64,000 nt of DNA from Streptomyces ficellus (lineage in GTDB: Bacteria > Actinomycetota > Actinomycetes > Streptomycetales > Streptomycetaceae). Position numbers and translations under genes: made by a program. Position 1 is the stretch's first letter, and each line of letters begins with the position of its first letter. The notes beneath the pieces were generated by a model. That model did not search any database, was not told where the DNA came from, and was given only the letters and a program-made list of their open reading frames with translations. Positions 23,732-33,453 of this stretch are shown here, piece by piece. The stretch spans positions 4,278,001 to 4,342,000 of the forward strand of contig NZ_CP034279.1 in assembly GCF_009739905.1 (NCBI RefSeq), read 5' to 3'.

Positions 23732-26700
23732 TCAGGGGTTCGGCCTCGGGGGGAGCTTGGGCCGGGCCAGGTCGGGGACCTGCGAGTAGTCCGGCGGGCG
23801 GGACGCCGGATGGGTCGCCAGCAGGTCCAGCGCGACCTCCACCGCGTCGGACAGCTGGCGGTGGCGGCCCTCCGCCCAGTCCAGCGGGGTGCGCAGGATC
23901 TCGATGTCCGGTGCCACGCCGTGGTTCTCGATCGACCAGCCGTACTCGTCGAACCAGGCCGCGTTCATCGGCACCGTGATGACCGTGCCGTCGCCCAGCC
24001 GGTGGCGACCCGTCATGCCGACGACACCGCCCCAGGTGCGCCGGCCGACCACCGGGCCGAGGCCCAGCAGCTTGAAGGCCGCCGTGATCATGTCGCCGTC
24101 CGACGCGGTGGCCTCGTCGGCGAGGGCGACGACCGGGCCGCGCGGGGCGTTCGAGGCGTACGAAACGGGCTGGGCGCCCCGGGTGAGGTCCCAGCCCAGG
24201 ATCCTGCGGGTGAGCGTCTCGACGACGAGCTCGCTGATGTGCCCGCCCGCGTTGCCCCGCACGTCCACGATCAGGGCGGGCCGGGACACCTCCAGGCGCA
24301 GGTCCCGGTTGAACTGCGCCCAGCCGGAGCCGCCCATGTCCGGGATGTGCAGGTAACCGCACACGCCGCCGCTCAGCTCCCGCACCACCTCCCGCCGCTT
24401 GGCGACCCAGTCCTGGTACCGCAGCGGCCGTTCGTCGACGAGCGGGACGACGGCGACGCGCCGGGCGCGGCCCTCGCCCCCGTCGGGGCGGAACGTCAGG
24501 TCGACCGTCGTCCCGCCCGCCCCCGCCAGGAGCGGGTAGGGCCCCGCCACCGGGTCCACCGGGCGGCCGTCGACATGGGTGAGGACGGCGCCCTCCCGGA
24601 TCCCGGTGCCCGCCAGGGGCGAACGCGCCTTGGAGTCGGACGACTCGCCCGGCAGGATCCGCTTCACCGTCCACCGTCCGTCCCGGCAGACGAAGTTCGC
24701 GCCCAGCAGGCCCTGGGCCCGCTGGTAGTGCGGCGGGCCCTCGTTGCGGCGCGCGGGCGTGACGTACGCGTGCGAGGTGCCCAGCTCGCCCAGCACCTCC
24801 CGCATCAGGTCCGCGAACTCGTCGGGCGAGGCGACCCGTTCGACCAGCGGGCGGTACTGGTCGAGGACGCCGTCCCAGTCGATGCCGCTCATGCCCGGGT
24901 CCCAGAAGTACGCGCGGATGATGCGGCCCGCCTCGTCGTACGCCTGGCGCCACTCCGCGCCCGGGTCCACGTCGTGCGGGATGCGGCGGGAGTCGACGTA
25001 CACCGTGGAGTCGCTGTCGCCGCTCTCGGTCGCCGGGACCGCGCGCAGGTCGCCCTCGTCGACCACGACGAGCCGGGTCCCGTCACCGCTCACGGCGTAC
25101 CAGTCCAGGTGGTCGACCAGCTCGGTCTTGCGGGCCTTGGTGAGGCTGAAGTGTTCGAGCGTGGGCCGCCCCGAGGTGTCGGCCGGGTTGACGAACGTCT
25201 CGCCGAGCGCGCCCGAGATCGGCCACCGCAGCCAGACCAGCCCGCCGCCGTTCACCGGGTGCAGGGACGAGTACTTGGAGGCGGTGACCGGGAAGGGCGT
25301 CACCCGGTTCTCCAGCCCCTCGAACTCGACCACCACCGTCCCGTCGCCCTCCGGCGCCTCCTCCGCCAGGTCCAGCCCCCCGGCGGCCGGGCGCCCCTCC
25401 GGCGACAGCGCGAAGGGGGAGGGCGTGGTGGAGGAGAGGGGCACGAGGTGGGGACGGCAGCCGAGCGGGAAGGACAGGTCCCCGGTGTGCACGTCGTACA
25501 CCGGGTCGAAGCCCCGCCAGGACAGGAAGGCGAGGTAGCGGCCGTCGCGGGTGAACACCGGGCTCTCGTCCTCGAAGCGGCCGTTGGTGACGTCCACGAT
25601 CGTCCGGTCCTTGATCCGGGCGATCTTGATCTGGCGCAGCGACCGGCCGACGCCCGGGTGGGACCACGTGAGCCAGGCCCCGTCGGGGGAGAACGCCAGG
25701 TCGCGGACGGGCCCGTTGACGGACCGGGTCAGCTCGGTCAGGGCGCCGGTGGCGGCGTCGGCGTGGGTGGCGTCGGCAGGCCCGGTGGCCCCGGTGGGCT
25801 CATCCGCGGCGTCGGTCGCAGGGGCGTCGTGGGTCCCACCAGCCTCGCCCGGCCCTCCCGCCTCACCCGCCCCGCCCGCCTCGCCCAGCCCATCCACCTG
25901 GCCCAGCTCACCGGTCAGGGTCTCCGGTTCCTCCGAGACGTCCAGGAGCAGGAGCCGGCCGTCGTTCGAGGCGATGGCGAGCCGTTCGCCGTCGGGGTCG
26001 GCCACCATCTCGGTGACGTGGCCCAGTTCGCCCGCCGCGAGCCGCCGGGGCTCGCGGTCGCCGCTGGCGCGAGGGAGGTGGGCCACCTCCACGGCGTCCT
26101 CGCCCTCGGCGTCCGTGACGTACGCGACGCGTCCGCTGCTGCCGAGCATCTCCGGGAGCCGTACCCGGACGCCCGCGGTGTCGGCGATGGTCCGGGCGGG
26201 GCCGTCCCGGTGGGTGAGCCAGTACAGGCTGCCGCGTACGCAGACGGCGCTGGCCCGGCCCGTCTCGTCGACCGACACGGCGTCCACGTGGTGGGCCGCG
26301 GGCACCTGGTAGGTGCGCCGTCCCGCGCGCGGCCCGCCGAGCCGCACCGCCAGCCGGCGCGGCACCGAGTCGGGGGTCAGGGCGTCCACGGTCCACAGGT
26401 CGCCCGCGCACTGGTAGACCACGCGGCGCCCGTCGGTGGAGGCGTGCCGTGCGTAGAAGGCGTCGTGGTCGGTGTGCCGCCGCAGGCCGGTGCCGTCCGG
26501 GAGGCACGAGTAGAGGTTGCCGACGCCCTCGTGGTCGGAGAGGAACGCGATCCGGCCGTCCACGAACATCACGCAGTCGAGGTGGCCGCCGAGGTCCGGC
26601 AGCAGTTGCTCCCCGTGCAGCCACAGCCGCCCGGTCGCCCCGCCCCGGTACCGCTTCCAGGAGGCCGGCTCGTGCGGCGGCTTACCGGTCAGCAGGAGCG

Positions 26701-27163
26701 TGAGGTGCTGCCCGTCGACGTCCGCGACCGCGATGTCGGAGACCGGCCCCCACGGCAGGCGCCCGCCGGGCGACCCGTCGACGGGGACCTTGTAGGCCCA
26801 GGAGAAGTGCGAGAACGGCTGGCCGTGCGAGGCGACGGCCAGGATCTCGCCGTCCGGCGTCCACCCGCACACCCGCGTGTCCGTCGCCCCCCAGTAGGTG
26901 AGCCGGCGCGCGGGCCCGCCGTCGACCGGTGCCAGGTGGATCTCGGGGTCCAGGCTGCGCCAGGTCGTGTACGCGAGGTGCCGCCCGTCCGGCGAGAAGC
27001 GCGGGTGCCCGACGCGGGTCCGGTCGACCGTCACGCGCCAGGCGCGGCCGGGCGGTTCGCCGTCCGCGACCAGGGGCGCGACCCAGAGGTCGTCCTCGGC
27101 CACGAAGCTCAGCAGGCCGTCGTGGAGGTGGGGGAAGCGGAGGTATGCGCCGTCGCTGCTCAC
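23732..27163 (-). CDS. Tricorn-type S41 serine peptidase
   Basis: A 1143-aa cytosolic peptidase of the tricorn family, which trims peptides from larger proteases. The N-terminal two thirds are beta-propellers with WD-like repeats (FSPDGRHLAY, FSPDGAWLTW), followed by a C1 domain with GTSHAYVTP (catalytic His), a PDZ domain (REGAVLTHVDGRPV), and the C2 domain with DVRGNAGG and TASDGDMI, where Ser-Asp carries the nucleophile. The linker after the first propeller is Ala/Gly/Glu-rich. GTG 27163 starts MSSDGAYLRFPH; the extra upstream residues of the open frame are unlikely. Divergent from the TetR gene, whose operators lie 116-177 bp upstream. Confidence 0.92.
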   Translation of the reverse strand: MSSDGAYLRFPHLHDGLLSFVAEDDLWVAPLVADGEPPGRAWRVTVDRTRVGHPRFSPDGRHLAYTTWRSLDPEIHLAPVDGGPARRLTYWGATDTRVCGWTPDGEILAVASHGQPFSHFSWAYKVPVDGSPGGRLPWGPVSDIAVADVDGQHLTLLLTGKPPHEPASWKRYRGGATGRLWLHGEQLLPDLGGHLDCVMFVDGRIAFLSDHEGVGNLYSCLPDGTGLRRHTDHDAFYARHASTDGRRVVYQCAGDLWTVDALTPDSVPRRLAVRLGGPRAGRRTYQVPAAHHVDAVSVDETGRASAVCVRGSLYWLTHRDGPARTIADTAGVRVRLPEMLGSSGRVAYVTDAEGEDAVEVAHLPRASGDREPRRLAAGELGHVTEMVADPDGERLAIASNDGRLLLLDVSEEPETLTGELGQVDGLGEAGGAGEAGGPGEAGGTHDAPATDAADEPTGATGPADATHADAATGALTELTRSVNGPVRDLAFSPDGAWLTWSHPGVGRSLRQIKIARIKDRTIVDVTNGRFEDESPVFTRDGRYLAFLSWRGFDPVYDVHTGDLSFPLGCRPHLVPLSSTTPSPFALSPEGRPAAGGLDLAEEAPEGDGTVVVEFEGLENRVTPFPVTASKYSSLHPVNGGGLVWLRWPISGALGETFVNPADTSGRPTLEHFSLTKARKTELVDHLDWYAVSGDGTRLVVVDEGDLRAVPATESGDSDSTVYVDSRRIPHDVDPGAEWRQAYDEAGRIIRAYFWDPGMSGIDWDGVLDQYRPLVERVASPDEFADLMREVLGELGTSHAYVTPARRNEGPPHYQRAQGLLGANFVCRDGRWTVKRILPGESSDSKARSPLAGTGIREGAVLTHVDGRPVDPVAGPYPLLAGAGGTTVDLTFRPDGGEGRARRVAVVPLVDERPLRYQDWVAKRREVVRELSGGVCGYLHIPDMGGSGWAQFNRDLRLEVSRPALIVDVRGNAGGHISELVVETLTRRILGWDLTRGAQPVSYASNAPRGPVVALADEATASDGDMITAAFKLLGLGPVVGRRTWGGVVGMTGRHRLGDGTVITVPMNAAWFDEYGWSIENHGVAPDIEILRTPLDWAEGRHRQLSDAVEVALDLLATHPASRPPDYSQVPDLARPKLPPRPNP

Positions 27164-27278
27164 ACAGCCATGCTTTCCGCGCTCAGGGGGCCCGGCAACC
27201 CGGCCGGGCGCACCTTTCCGGACGCGGGGCGCCCGGCCGGACCGGGAACCGTGAGCGAAACCGTGACCGGGAACACGT

Positions 27279-27293
27279 ACGAAACGGTTTCGT
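27279..27293. promoter_or_regulatory. TetR operator 1
   Basis: ACGAAAC-G-GTTTCGT, a perfect 15-bp palindrome in the peptidase/TetR intergenic region. Confidence 0.75.
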
Positions 27294-27325
27294 TTCGCGC
27301 GCAGCGCGCGTACGCTCCCATGTGT

Positions 27326-27340
27326 ACGAAACCGTTTCGT
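27326..27340. promoter_or_regulatory. TetR operator 2
   Basis: ACGAAAC-C-GTTTCGT, identical arms to operator 1, centre 47 bp away and 20 bases before the TetR ATG. Two equal sites suggest autoregulation of the TetR-MMPL unit. Confidence 0.78.
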
Positions 27341-27359
27341 CTCGATGGGAGTCGGAGGC

Positions 27360-27932
27360 ATGGCCCGCGGCAGGCTCACCCCGGAACGCGAGTCCGAGCT
27401 GTACGAAGCCGTGCTCGACCTGCTCCGCGAGGTCGGTTACGACGCCCTCACCATGGACGCCGTCGCCGCCCGCACCCACTCCAGCAAGGCCACCCTCTAC
27501 CGCCAGTGGGGGAGCAAGCCCGAGCTGGTCGCCCACGCCCTGCGGCACGGCAAGCCGGTCGACATCTCCCAGATCGACACCGGCTCGCTGCGCGGGGACT
27601 TCCACGAGATACTGGCGCGTTCCGACGACTGCCAGATGGAGCGGGAGTCCGCGCTGCTGCGGGGCCTCGCCACCGCCGTCCATGAGAACCCCGACCTGCT
27701 CCAGGCGCTGCGCGAGCTGTTCGTCGAACCCGAGATGACCGGGCTCGACGAGGTGCTCGGCCGTGCGGTGCGGCGCGGCGAGGTCGCCGCGGACAACCCG
27801 GCGCTGAAGCTCGTCCCGCACATGATCATCGGCGCCTTCGTCGCCCGCCCCCTCATCGAGGACCGGCCGGTCGACAAGGACTTCCTCGCCGAGTACGCCG
27901 ACGCCGTGGTCCTCCCCGCCCTGGGCGTCTGA
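27360..27932 (+). CDS. TetR family repressor of the MMPL exporter
   Basis: A 190-aa TetR protein. The N-terminal helix-turn-helix (about residues 12-57) contains TMDAVAARTHSSKATLYRQWGSK, followed by an all-helical ligand domain ending VVLPALGV. ATG 27360 is preferred over 27345 because GGGAG lies 8 bases upstream. The palindromic operators in front of it and the MMPL transporter 123 bp behind it make a standard drug-responsive pair. The ligand is unknown. The gap to the exporter contains a run of irregular CAGCACCA-type repeats. Confidence 0.92.
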   Translation: MARGRLTPERESELYEAVLDLLREVGYDALTMDAVAARTHSSKATLYRQWGSKPELVAHALRHGKPVDISQIDTGSLRGDFHEILARSDDCQMERESALLRGLATAVHENPDLLQALRELFVEPEMTGLDEVLGRAVRRGEVAADNPALKLVPHMIIGAFVARPLIEDRPVDKDFLAEYADAVVLPALGV

Positions 27933-28055
27933 CTCCACCGCACCACCAGCACCACATAGCACCATCAGCACCACCAGCAGCACCTGACACGTACCGCTCA
28001 CGCTGTCGGGCCGACTCCCCCTGTCCTGTCCCAACCCTCACCGGGAGACGCCCCC

Positions 28056-30224
28056 GTGGCAACGTTCCTGTACCGACTGGGCCGGTCCGCGTTCCGGCGC
28101 CGCCACCTCGTGACCCTCATATGGGTCGCGCTGCTGGCGCTCGCCGGCGTAGGCGCGGCCTCCGCGCCCGTCGCGACCTCCAGCTCCTTCTCCATACCGG
28201 GCACGGAGGCCCAGAAGGCCTTCGACCTGCTCGAAGAGCGCTTCCCGGCGGCCGGCGCCGACGGCGCCACCGCCCGTGTCGTCTTCAAGGCCCCCGACGG
28301 GCAGAAGATGACGGACCCGGCCCACAAGGCCACGGTCGGCAAGGCCGTCGGCGAGCTGAAGAGCGGCTCCGACCAGGTCGCCAACGTCACCGACCCGTAC
28401 ACCGTCCAGGCGGTCTCCCGGGACGGCGGCACCGCCTACGTGCAGGTGACCTACAAGGTCAACGGCATGGAGCTGACCGACGCGACGCGCGAGGCGCTGA
28501 AGGAGACCGGCGAGGAGGCGCGGCAGAGCGGCCTCACCGTCGAGATCGGCGGCGACGCGCTGCAGACCGTCCCGGAGACCGGGGCGGGCGAGATCATCGG
28601 TGTGATCGTCGCCGGGATCGTCCTCGTCATCACCTTCGGCTCCCTGGTGGCCGCCGGACTGCCGCTGCTCACCGCGATCATCGGCGTCGGCATCGGCGTC
28701 TCGACGATCACGGCGCTCGCGTCCGCGCTCGACCTCGGTTCCACCACCTCCACCCTGGCGATGATGATCGGCCTCGCGGTCGGCATCGACTACGCCCTGT
28801 TCATCGTGTCCCGCTACCGCGCCGAACTGGCCGAGGGCCGGGAGCGGGAGGAGGCCGCGGGCCGGGCCGTCGGCACCGCCGGTTCCGCCGTCGTCTTCGC
28901 CGGGCTCACCGTCGTCATCGCCCTGGTCGGCCTCGCGGTCGTCAACATCCCGATGCTGACGAAGATGGGCTTCGCGGCAGCCGGCACGGTCCTGATCGCC
29001 GTGCTGATCGCCCTCACCCTCATCCCGGCGCTGCTCGGCTACGCGGGCAAGCGGGTCGTCGGGCGCAAGGCCCGCAAGAACCCGCAGGCGGCGGCCGGCG
29101 ACAAGCCCAACATGGGCACCCGCTGGGCCCGTTTCGTGCTGCGCCGCCCGGTCGCGGTGCTGCTGGTCGGCGTCTTCGGCCTCGGTGCCGTCGCCGTACC
29201 GGCCGCGTCACTGGAGATGGGCCTGCCCGACGACGGCGCCCAGCCCACCTCCACCAGCCAGCGCCGCGCCTACGACCTGCTGTCCGAGGGCTTCGGGCCG
29301 GGCTCCAACGGCCCGCTGATGGTGGTCGTCGACGGCGACCGGGCCGCCGCGAACCGTACCGTCACCGACATCAAGGGCCTGGACGGCGTCGCCGCCGTCA
29401 CCCCGCCCTCGCCGAACAAGGCGGGCGACACGTCGATCATCACCGTCGTGCCGAAGGACCGGCCGTCCTCCGTGGAGACGGAGAACCTGGTCCACTCGAT
29501 CCGCGACACCACCGGTGACGACGTGCTGGTCACCGGCGCGACCGCGATGAACATCGACTTCTCGCAGAAGATGAACGACGCGCTGCTGCCCTACCTGGCG
29601 CTGGTCGTCGGGCTCGCGTTCCTGCTGCTGATGGTGGTCTTCCGGTCGGTGCTGGTGCCCCTGAAGGCCGCGCTCGGCTTCCTGCTGTCGGTGGTCGCCG
29701 CGCTCGGCGCGGTGGTGGCCGTCTTCCAGTGGGGCTGGCTCGGCTCCGTCTTCGGCGTCGAGCAGACCGGTCCGATCATGAGCATGATGCCGATCTTCAT
29801 GGTGGGCGTCGTCTTCGGCCTGGCGATGGACTACGAGGTCTTCCTCGTCACCCGGATGCGAGAGGCGTACGTCCACGGGGAGCGGCCCGGCGAGGCGATC
29901 GTGACCGGCTTCCGGCACGGGGCGCGGGTCGTCACCGCCGCCGCCGTGATCATGATCGCGGTGTTCGCGGGCTTCATCGGCTCCAGCGAGCAGATGGTGA
30001 AGATGATCGGCTTCGGCCTCGCGGTCGCCGTCTTCTTCGACGCGTTCGTCGTCCGCATGGCCATCGTCCCGGCGGTGCTCGCCCTGCTCGGCCGCACGGC
30101 CTGGTGGCTGCCGCGCTGGCTCGACCGCGCGCTGCCCAACGTGGACGTCGAGGGCGAGGGCCTGCGCAAGGAGCTGAGCGACGACGCGCCCGAGGGCGAC
30201 GAACGGGAACTCGTCCGCGCCTGA
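28056..30224 (+). CDS. MMPL-family RND exporter
   Basis: A 722-aa MmpL-like transporter with two repeats, each one TM helix, a large extracytoplasmic domain and five TM helices. The conserved proton-relay elements GLAVGIDYALFIVSRYR (first half) and FGLAMDYEVFLVTRMRE (second half) are intact. It lacks the long insertion of lipid-exporting mycobacterial MmpL3, closer to ActII-3-type antibiotic exporters. GTG with GGGAG upstream. Probably co-transcribed with, and repressed by, the TetR gene. Confidence 0.93.
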   Translation: MATFLYRLGRSAFRRRHLVTLIWVALLALAGVGAASAPVATSSSFSIPGTEAQKAFDLLEERFPAAGADGATARVVFKAPDGQKMTDPAHKATVGKAVGELKSGSDQVANVTDPYTVQAVSRDGGTAYVQVTYKVNGMELTDATREALKETGEEARQSGLTVEIGGDALQTVPETGAGEIIGVIVAGIVLVITFGSLVAAGLPLLTAIIGVGIGVSTITALASALDLGSTTSTLAMMIGLAVGIDYALFIVSRYRAELAEGREREEAAGRAVGTAGSAVVFAGLTVVIALVGLAVVNIPMLTKMGFAAAGTVLIAVLIALTLIPALLGYAGKRVVGRKARKNPQAAAGDKPNMGTRWARFVLRRPVAVLLVGVFGLGAVAVPAASLEMGLPDDGAQPTSTSQRRAYDLLSEGFGPGSNGPLMVVVDGDRAAANRTVTDIKGLDGVAAVTPPSPNKAGDTSIITVVPKDRPSSVETENLVHSIRDTTGDDVLVTGATAMNIDFSQKMNDALLPYLALVVGLAFLLLMVVFRSVLVPLKAALGFLLSVVAALGAVVAVFQWGWLGSVFGVEQTGPIMSMMPIFMVGVVFGLAMDYEVFLVTRMREAYVHGERPGEAIVTGFRHGARVVTAAAVIMIAVFAGFIGSSEQMVKMIGFGLAVAVFFDAFVVRMAIVPAVLALLGRTAWWLPRWLDRALPNVDVEGEGLRKELSDDAPEGDERELVRA

Positions 30225-30280
30225 CGCCACCGCGCCACACCCTTGTCGCGCCACGCCGTCGCCGCGTCGCGCCGTCGCCC

Positions 30281-30637
30281 TCAGTGGGTGACGGGCGACG
30301 TGGAGGCGGCGTACGTGCGCCGCAGGAAGCGCAGCAGTGCCGAGGAGTCGAACTGCACCACCGCGACGCCCTCCGGCGTGTGGAACTCCACGATCGTCTG
30401 GACGCGGCCGCACGGCCAGATGCCGATGTCGCCGTCGCGGGAGGGGGCGCGCAGCCCCGACTCCAGCAGGGGGCGCGGGAAGCTCCACTCGGTGCCACCG
30501 GGGAAGCACAGCTGGACGAGCGGCTCGGAGGCGGCCGGGTCGTAGCGCACCGCGACGGGGACCGGGCGGGAGAGAGGACCGTCGGTCACGATCAGGGCCT
30601 TGGTGTGGACTACGACGCCTTCCTCAGCGGGGTACAT
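30281..30637 (-). CDS. ssgE: SsgA-like protein, probable SsgE
   Basis: A 118-aa SALP-family protein, a group found only in sporulating actinomycetes that guides septum placement and spore-wall remodelling. Visible family features are a beta-barrel (whirly) core with VPVAVRYDPAASEPLVQLCFP, WSFPRPLLESGL, and DIGIWPCGRVQTIVEF. Location beside the cbiMQO operon and near pmt/rpfB agrees with what I recall for S. coelicolor ssgE (SCO3158), which affects spore detachment. ATG 30637 has GAGGAG 7 bases upstream. Divergent from the cobalt transporter. Confidence 0.85.
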   Translation of the reverse strand: MYPAEEGVVVHTKALIVTDGPLSRPVPVAVRYDPAASEPLVQLCFPGGTEWSFPRPLLESGLRAPSRDGDIGIWPCGRVQTIVEFHTPEGVAVVQFDSSALLRFLRRTYAASTSPVTH

Positions 30638-30714
30638 GGGCCGACTCCTCACACTCGCCTTATTTGTCTCTAATGTCCCACCATTCCGTGGTGTACGCCC
30701 GCCCCCGCTTCTGG

Positions 30715-30736
30715 CATGTGGACGCTCTTGCACATG
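30715..30736. promoter_or_regulatory. Inverted repeat upstream of cbiM
   Basis: CATGTG-N10-CACATG, a 22-bp dyad 63 bases before the cbiM ATG in the 161-bp gap shared with ssgE. It may bind a metal-responsive repressor; it is not a good Nur or Zur box. Confidence 0.35.
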
Positions 30737-30798
30737 GTTCGCAGGAGGACCCATCATCAGAGCCGTTCATATTCCGCCTGTCCGAAAGCGGTCGTCGC

Positions 30799-31851
30799 AT
30801 GCATGTTCCCGACGGATTCATCAACGCGCCGGTCTCCGCCGGGGCGGGACTCGTGGCCGCCGCCGCCGTCGCCATCAGCCTGCGCGGGGCGCGGAGGGAG
30901 CTGGACGACAGGACCGCGCCGCTCGCCGGGCTGGTCGCGGCGTTCGTCTTCGCCGTCCAGATGCTGAACTTCCCCGTCGCCGCCGGCACCAGCGGCCACC
31001 TGCTCGGCGGAGCCCTGGCCGCCATCCTCGTCGGGCCGTACACCGGCGTGCTGTGCATCGCGGTGGTACTGCTCCTCCAGGGCGTCCTGTTCGCCGACGG
31101 CGGGCTCACCGCGCTCGGCGTCAACATCACCGTGATGGGCGCGGTCACCGTCGTCGTCTCGTACGGGATCTTCCGCGGCCTGGTCAGGGTCCTGCCGCGC
31201 ACCCGCCGGTCGGTGACCGTGGCCTCCTTCGTGGCGTCCCTGGTCTCGGTACCGGCCGCGGCGGTGGCGTTCACGGCCGTCTACGCGGTCGGCGGCACCA
31301 CCGACGTACCCCTCACCAAGGTCCTCGCCGCCATGACCGGCGTCCACGTCCTCATCGGCATCGGCGAGGCGCTGATCACCACGGCGACCGTCGGCGCCGT
31401 CATCGCCGTACGCCCCGACCTGGTGTACGGGGCGCGGGGCCTGACCGCGCCCCTGAAGCTGCGGGTGGGCGGCGAGCTGGTCGACGCGGCGCCCGCCGCG
31501 CCCGCGCCGGCCCCCGCCCGCCCCACCCGGAAGGTCTGGCTCGCCGGCCTGGGCACCGCCCTCGTCCTGGCCGGTGGCATCTCCTACTACGCCTCCGCCA
31601 GCCCCGACGGCCTGGAGAGGGTCGCCGCCGACCAGGGCATCGACAAGAAGGTCGAGGAGCACGCCGCCGCCGACTCGCCGCTCGCCGACTACGGCGTCAG
31701 CGGCCTCGACAACGCCCGCCTGTCCGGGGGGCTGGCGGGCACCATCGGCGTGGGCGCGACCGTCCTCGCCGGCACGGGGATCTTCTGGGCGGTGCGCCGC
31801 CGCCGCACGCACGCCGCCACCGCCGGGGCCCGTACCCAGGGCAGCGACTGA
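30799..31851 (+). CDS. cbiM: ECF cobalt/nickel transporter S-component, CbiM-CbiN-like fusion
   Basis: A 350-aa substrate-binding membrane protein. The N-terminus MHVPDGFINAP carries the His used by CbiM/NikM to coordinate the metal with its free amino group; MLNFPVAAGTSGHLLGG is the other family signature. After six to seven TM helices, a Pro/Ala linker joins a C-terminal PDGL domain (SPDGLERVA plus one TM helix), the equivalent of CbiN/NikN, fused in one chain. ATG 30799 is fixed by the essential MHxPDG start. Cobalt would serve B12; nickel would serve urease, hydrogenase or Ni-SOD. Confidence 0.92.
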   Translation: MHVPDGFINAPVSAGAGLVAAAAVAISLRGARRELDDRTAPLAGLVAAFVFAVQMLNFPVAAGTSGHLLGGALAAILVGPYTGVLCIAVVLLLQGVLFADGGLTALGVNITVMGAVTVVVSYGIFRGLVRVLPRTRRSVTVASFVASLVSVPAAAVAFTAVYAVGGTTDVPLTKVLAAMTGVHVLIGIGEALITTATVGAVIAVRPDLVYGARGLTAPLKLRVGGELVDAAPAAPAPAPARPTRKVWLAGLGTALVLAGGISYYASASPDGLERVAADQGIDKKVEEHAAADSPLADYGVSGLDNARLSGGLAGTIGVGATVLAGTGIFWAVRRRRTHAATAGARTQGSD

Positions 31852-31852
31852 C

Positions 31853-32610
31853 GTGGGGGCGGGGCACGCGCACAAGCTCTACCGGCACGGGCACTCGCCC
31901 GTGCACCGGCTGCCGCCGCACTGCAAGCTCGCGGCCGTGTTCGCGTTCGTCCTGGTCGTCGTGTCCACGCCCCGCGAGGCGGTGTGGGCCTTCGCCGCCT
32001 ACGCCGGGCTGCTCGGCGCGGTCGCGGCGGCGGCGCGGGTGCCGCCCTCGTTCCTGCTGCGGCGCCTGGTGATCGAGGTGCCGTTCGTGGCGTTCGCGTT
32101 CCTGATGCCGTTCGTCGTGCCCGGCGAGCAGACGCAGGTGCTGGGCGTCTCCGTCTCGGTGCCCGGCCTGTGGGACGCCTGGAACGTGCTCGCCAAGGGC
32201 ACCCTCGGGGTCGCCGCGTCCGTGCTGCTGGCCGCCACCACCGAACTGCGAGCCCTGCTGCTCGGCCTGCAACGGCTGAGACTGCCGCCCCTGCTCGTAC
32301 AGATCGCCTCCTTCATGATCCGGTACGGCGACGTCATCACCGACGAGATGCGCCGCATGTCCGTCGCCCGCCGCTCGCGCGGGTTCGAGGCGAGGGGCGT
32401 CCGGCACTGGGGGGTGCTCGCCAAGTCGGCGGGCGCCCTGTTCATCCGCTCCTACGAACGCGGCGAACGCGTCCACCTGGCGATGGTGAGCCGCGGCTAC
32501 GCCGGCTCCATGCCGGTCATCGACGAGGTGACCGCCTCCCGGGCGCAGTGGACCTCCGCCGCCGCCCTGCCCTTCGCGGCCCTGCTCATCTGTCTGCTGG
32601 GATGGACGCT

Positions 32611-32614
<4 letters not shown>
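31853..32614 (+). CDS. cbiQ: ECF transporter T-component (CbiQ)
   Basis: A 253-aa transmembrane coupling protein with five to six TM helices. The two Ala-Arg-Gly coupling motifs that insert into the ATPase grooves are visible: ARRSRGFEARG and AMVSRGYAG. The GTG begins one base after the cbiM stop, and the stop overlaps the cbiO ATG. Together with CbiM and CbiO it forms a complete group I ECF importer. Confidence 0.92.
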
Positions 32615-33408
<794 letters not shown>

Positions 33409-33453
33409 GGCGTTGCACCATGGGGTGAACGAACGCGAGAGGAGCGTGGGAGC

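Noticed and set aside
23576..27685. A 1369-aa open frame on the plus strand
   Set aside because: It is antisense to the tricorn peptidase and runs into the TetR gene; its composition is that of a shadow frame.
27933..28055. CACCA-rich stretch as a CRISPR or ordered repeat
   Set aside because: Repeats are irregular, 6-9 bases, without spacers. No CRISPR array was seen anywhere in the window.
30638..30798. Cobalamin riboswitch before cbiM
   Set aside because: I looked for a B12-box-like GCCACTG and the long conserved core and saw neither; 161 bp is short for one. A covariance search would settle it.
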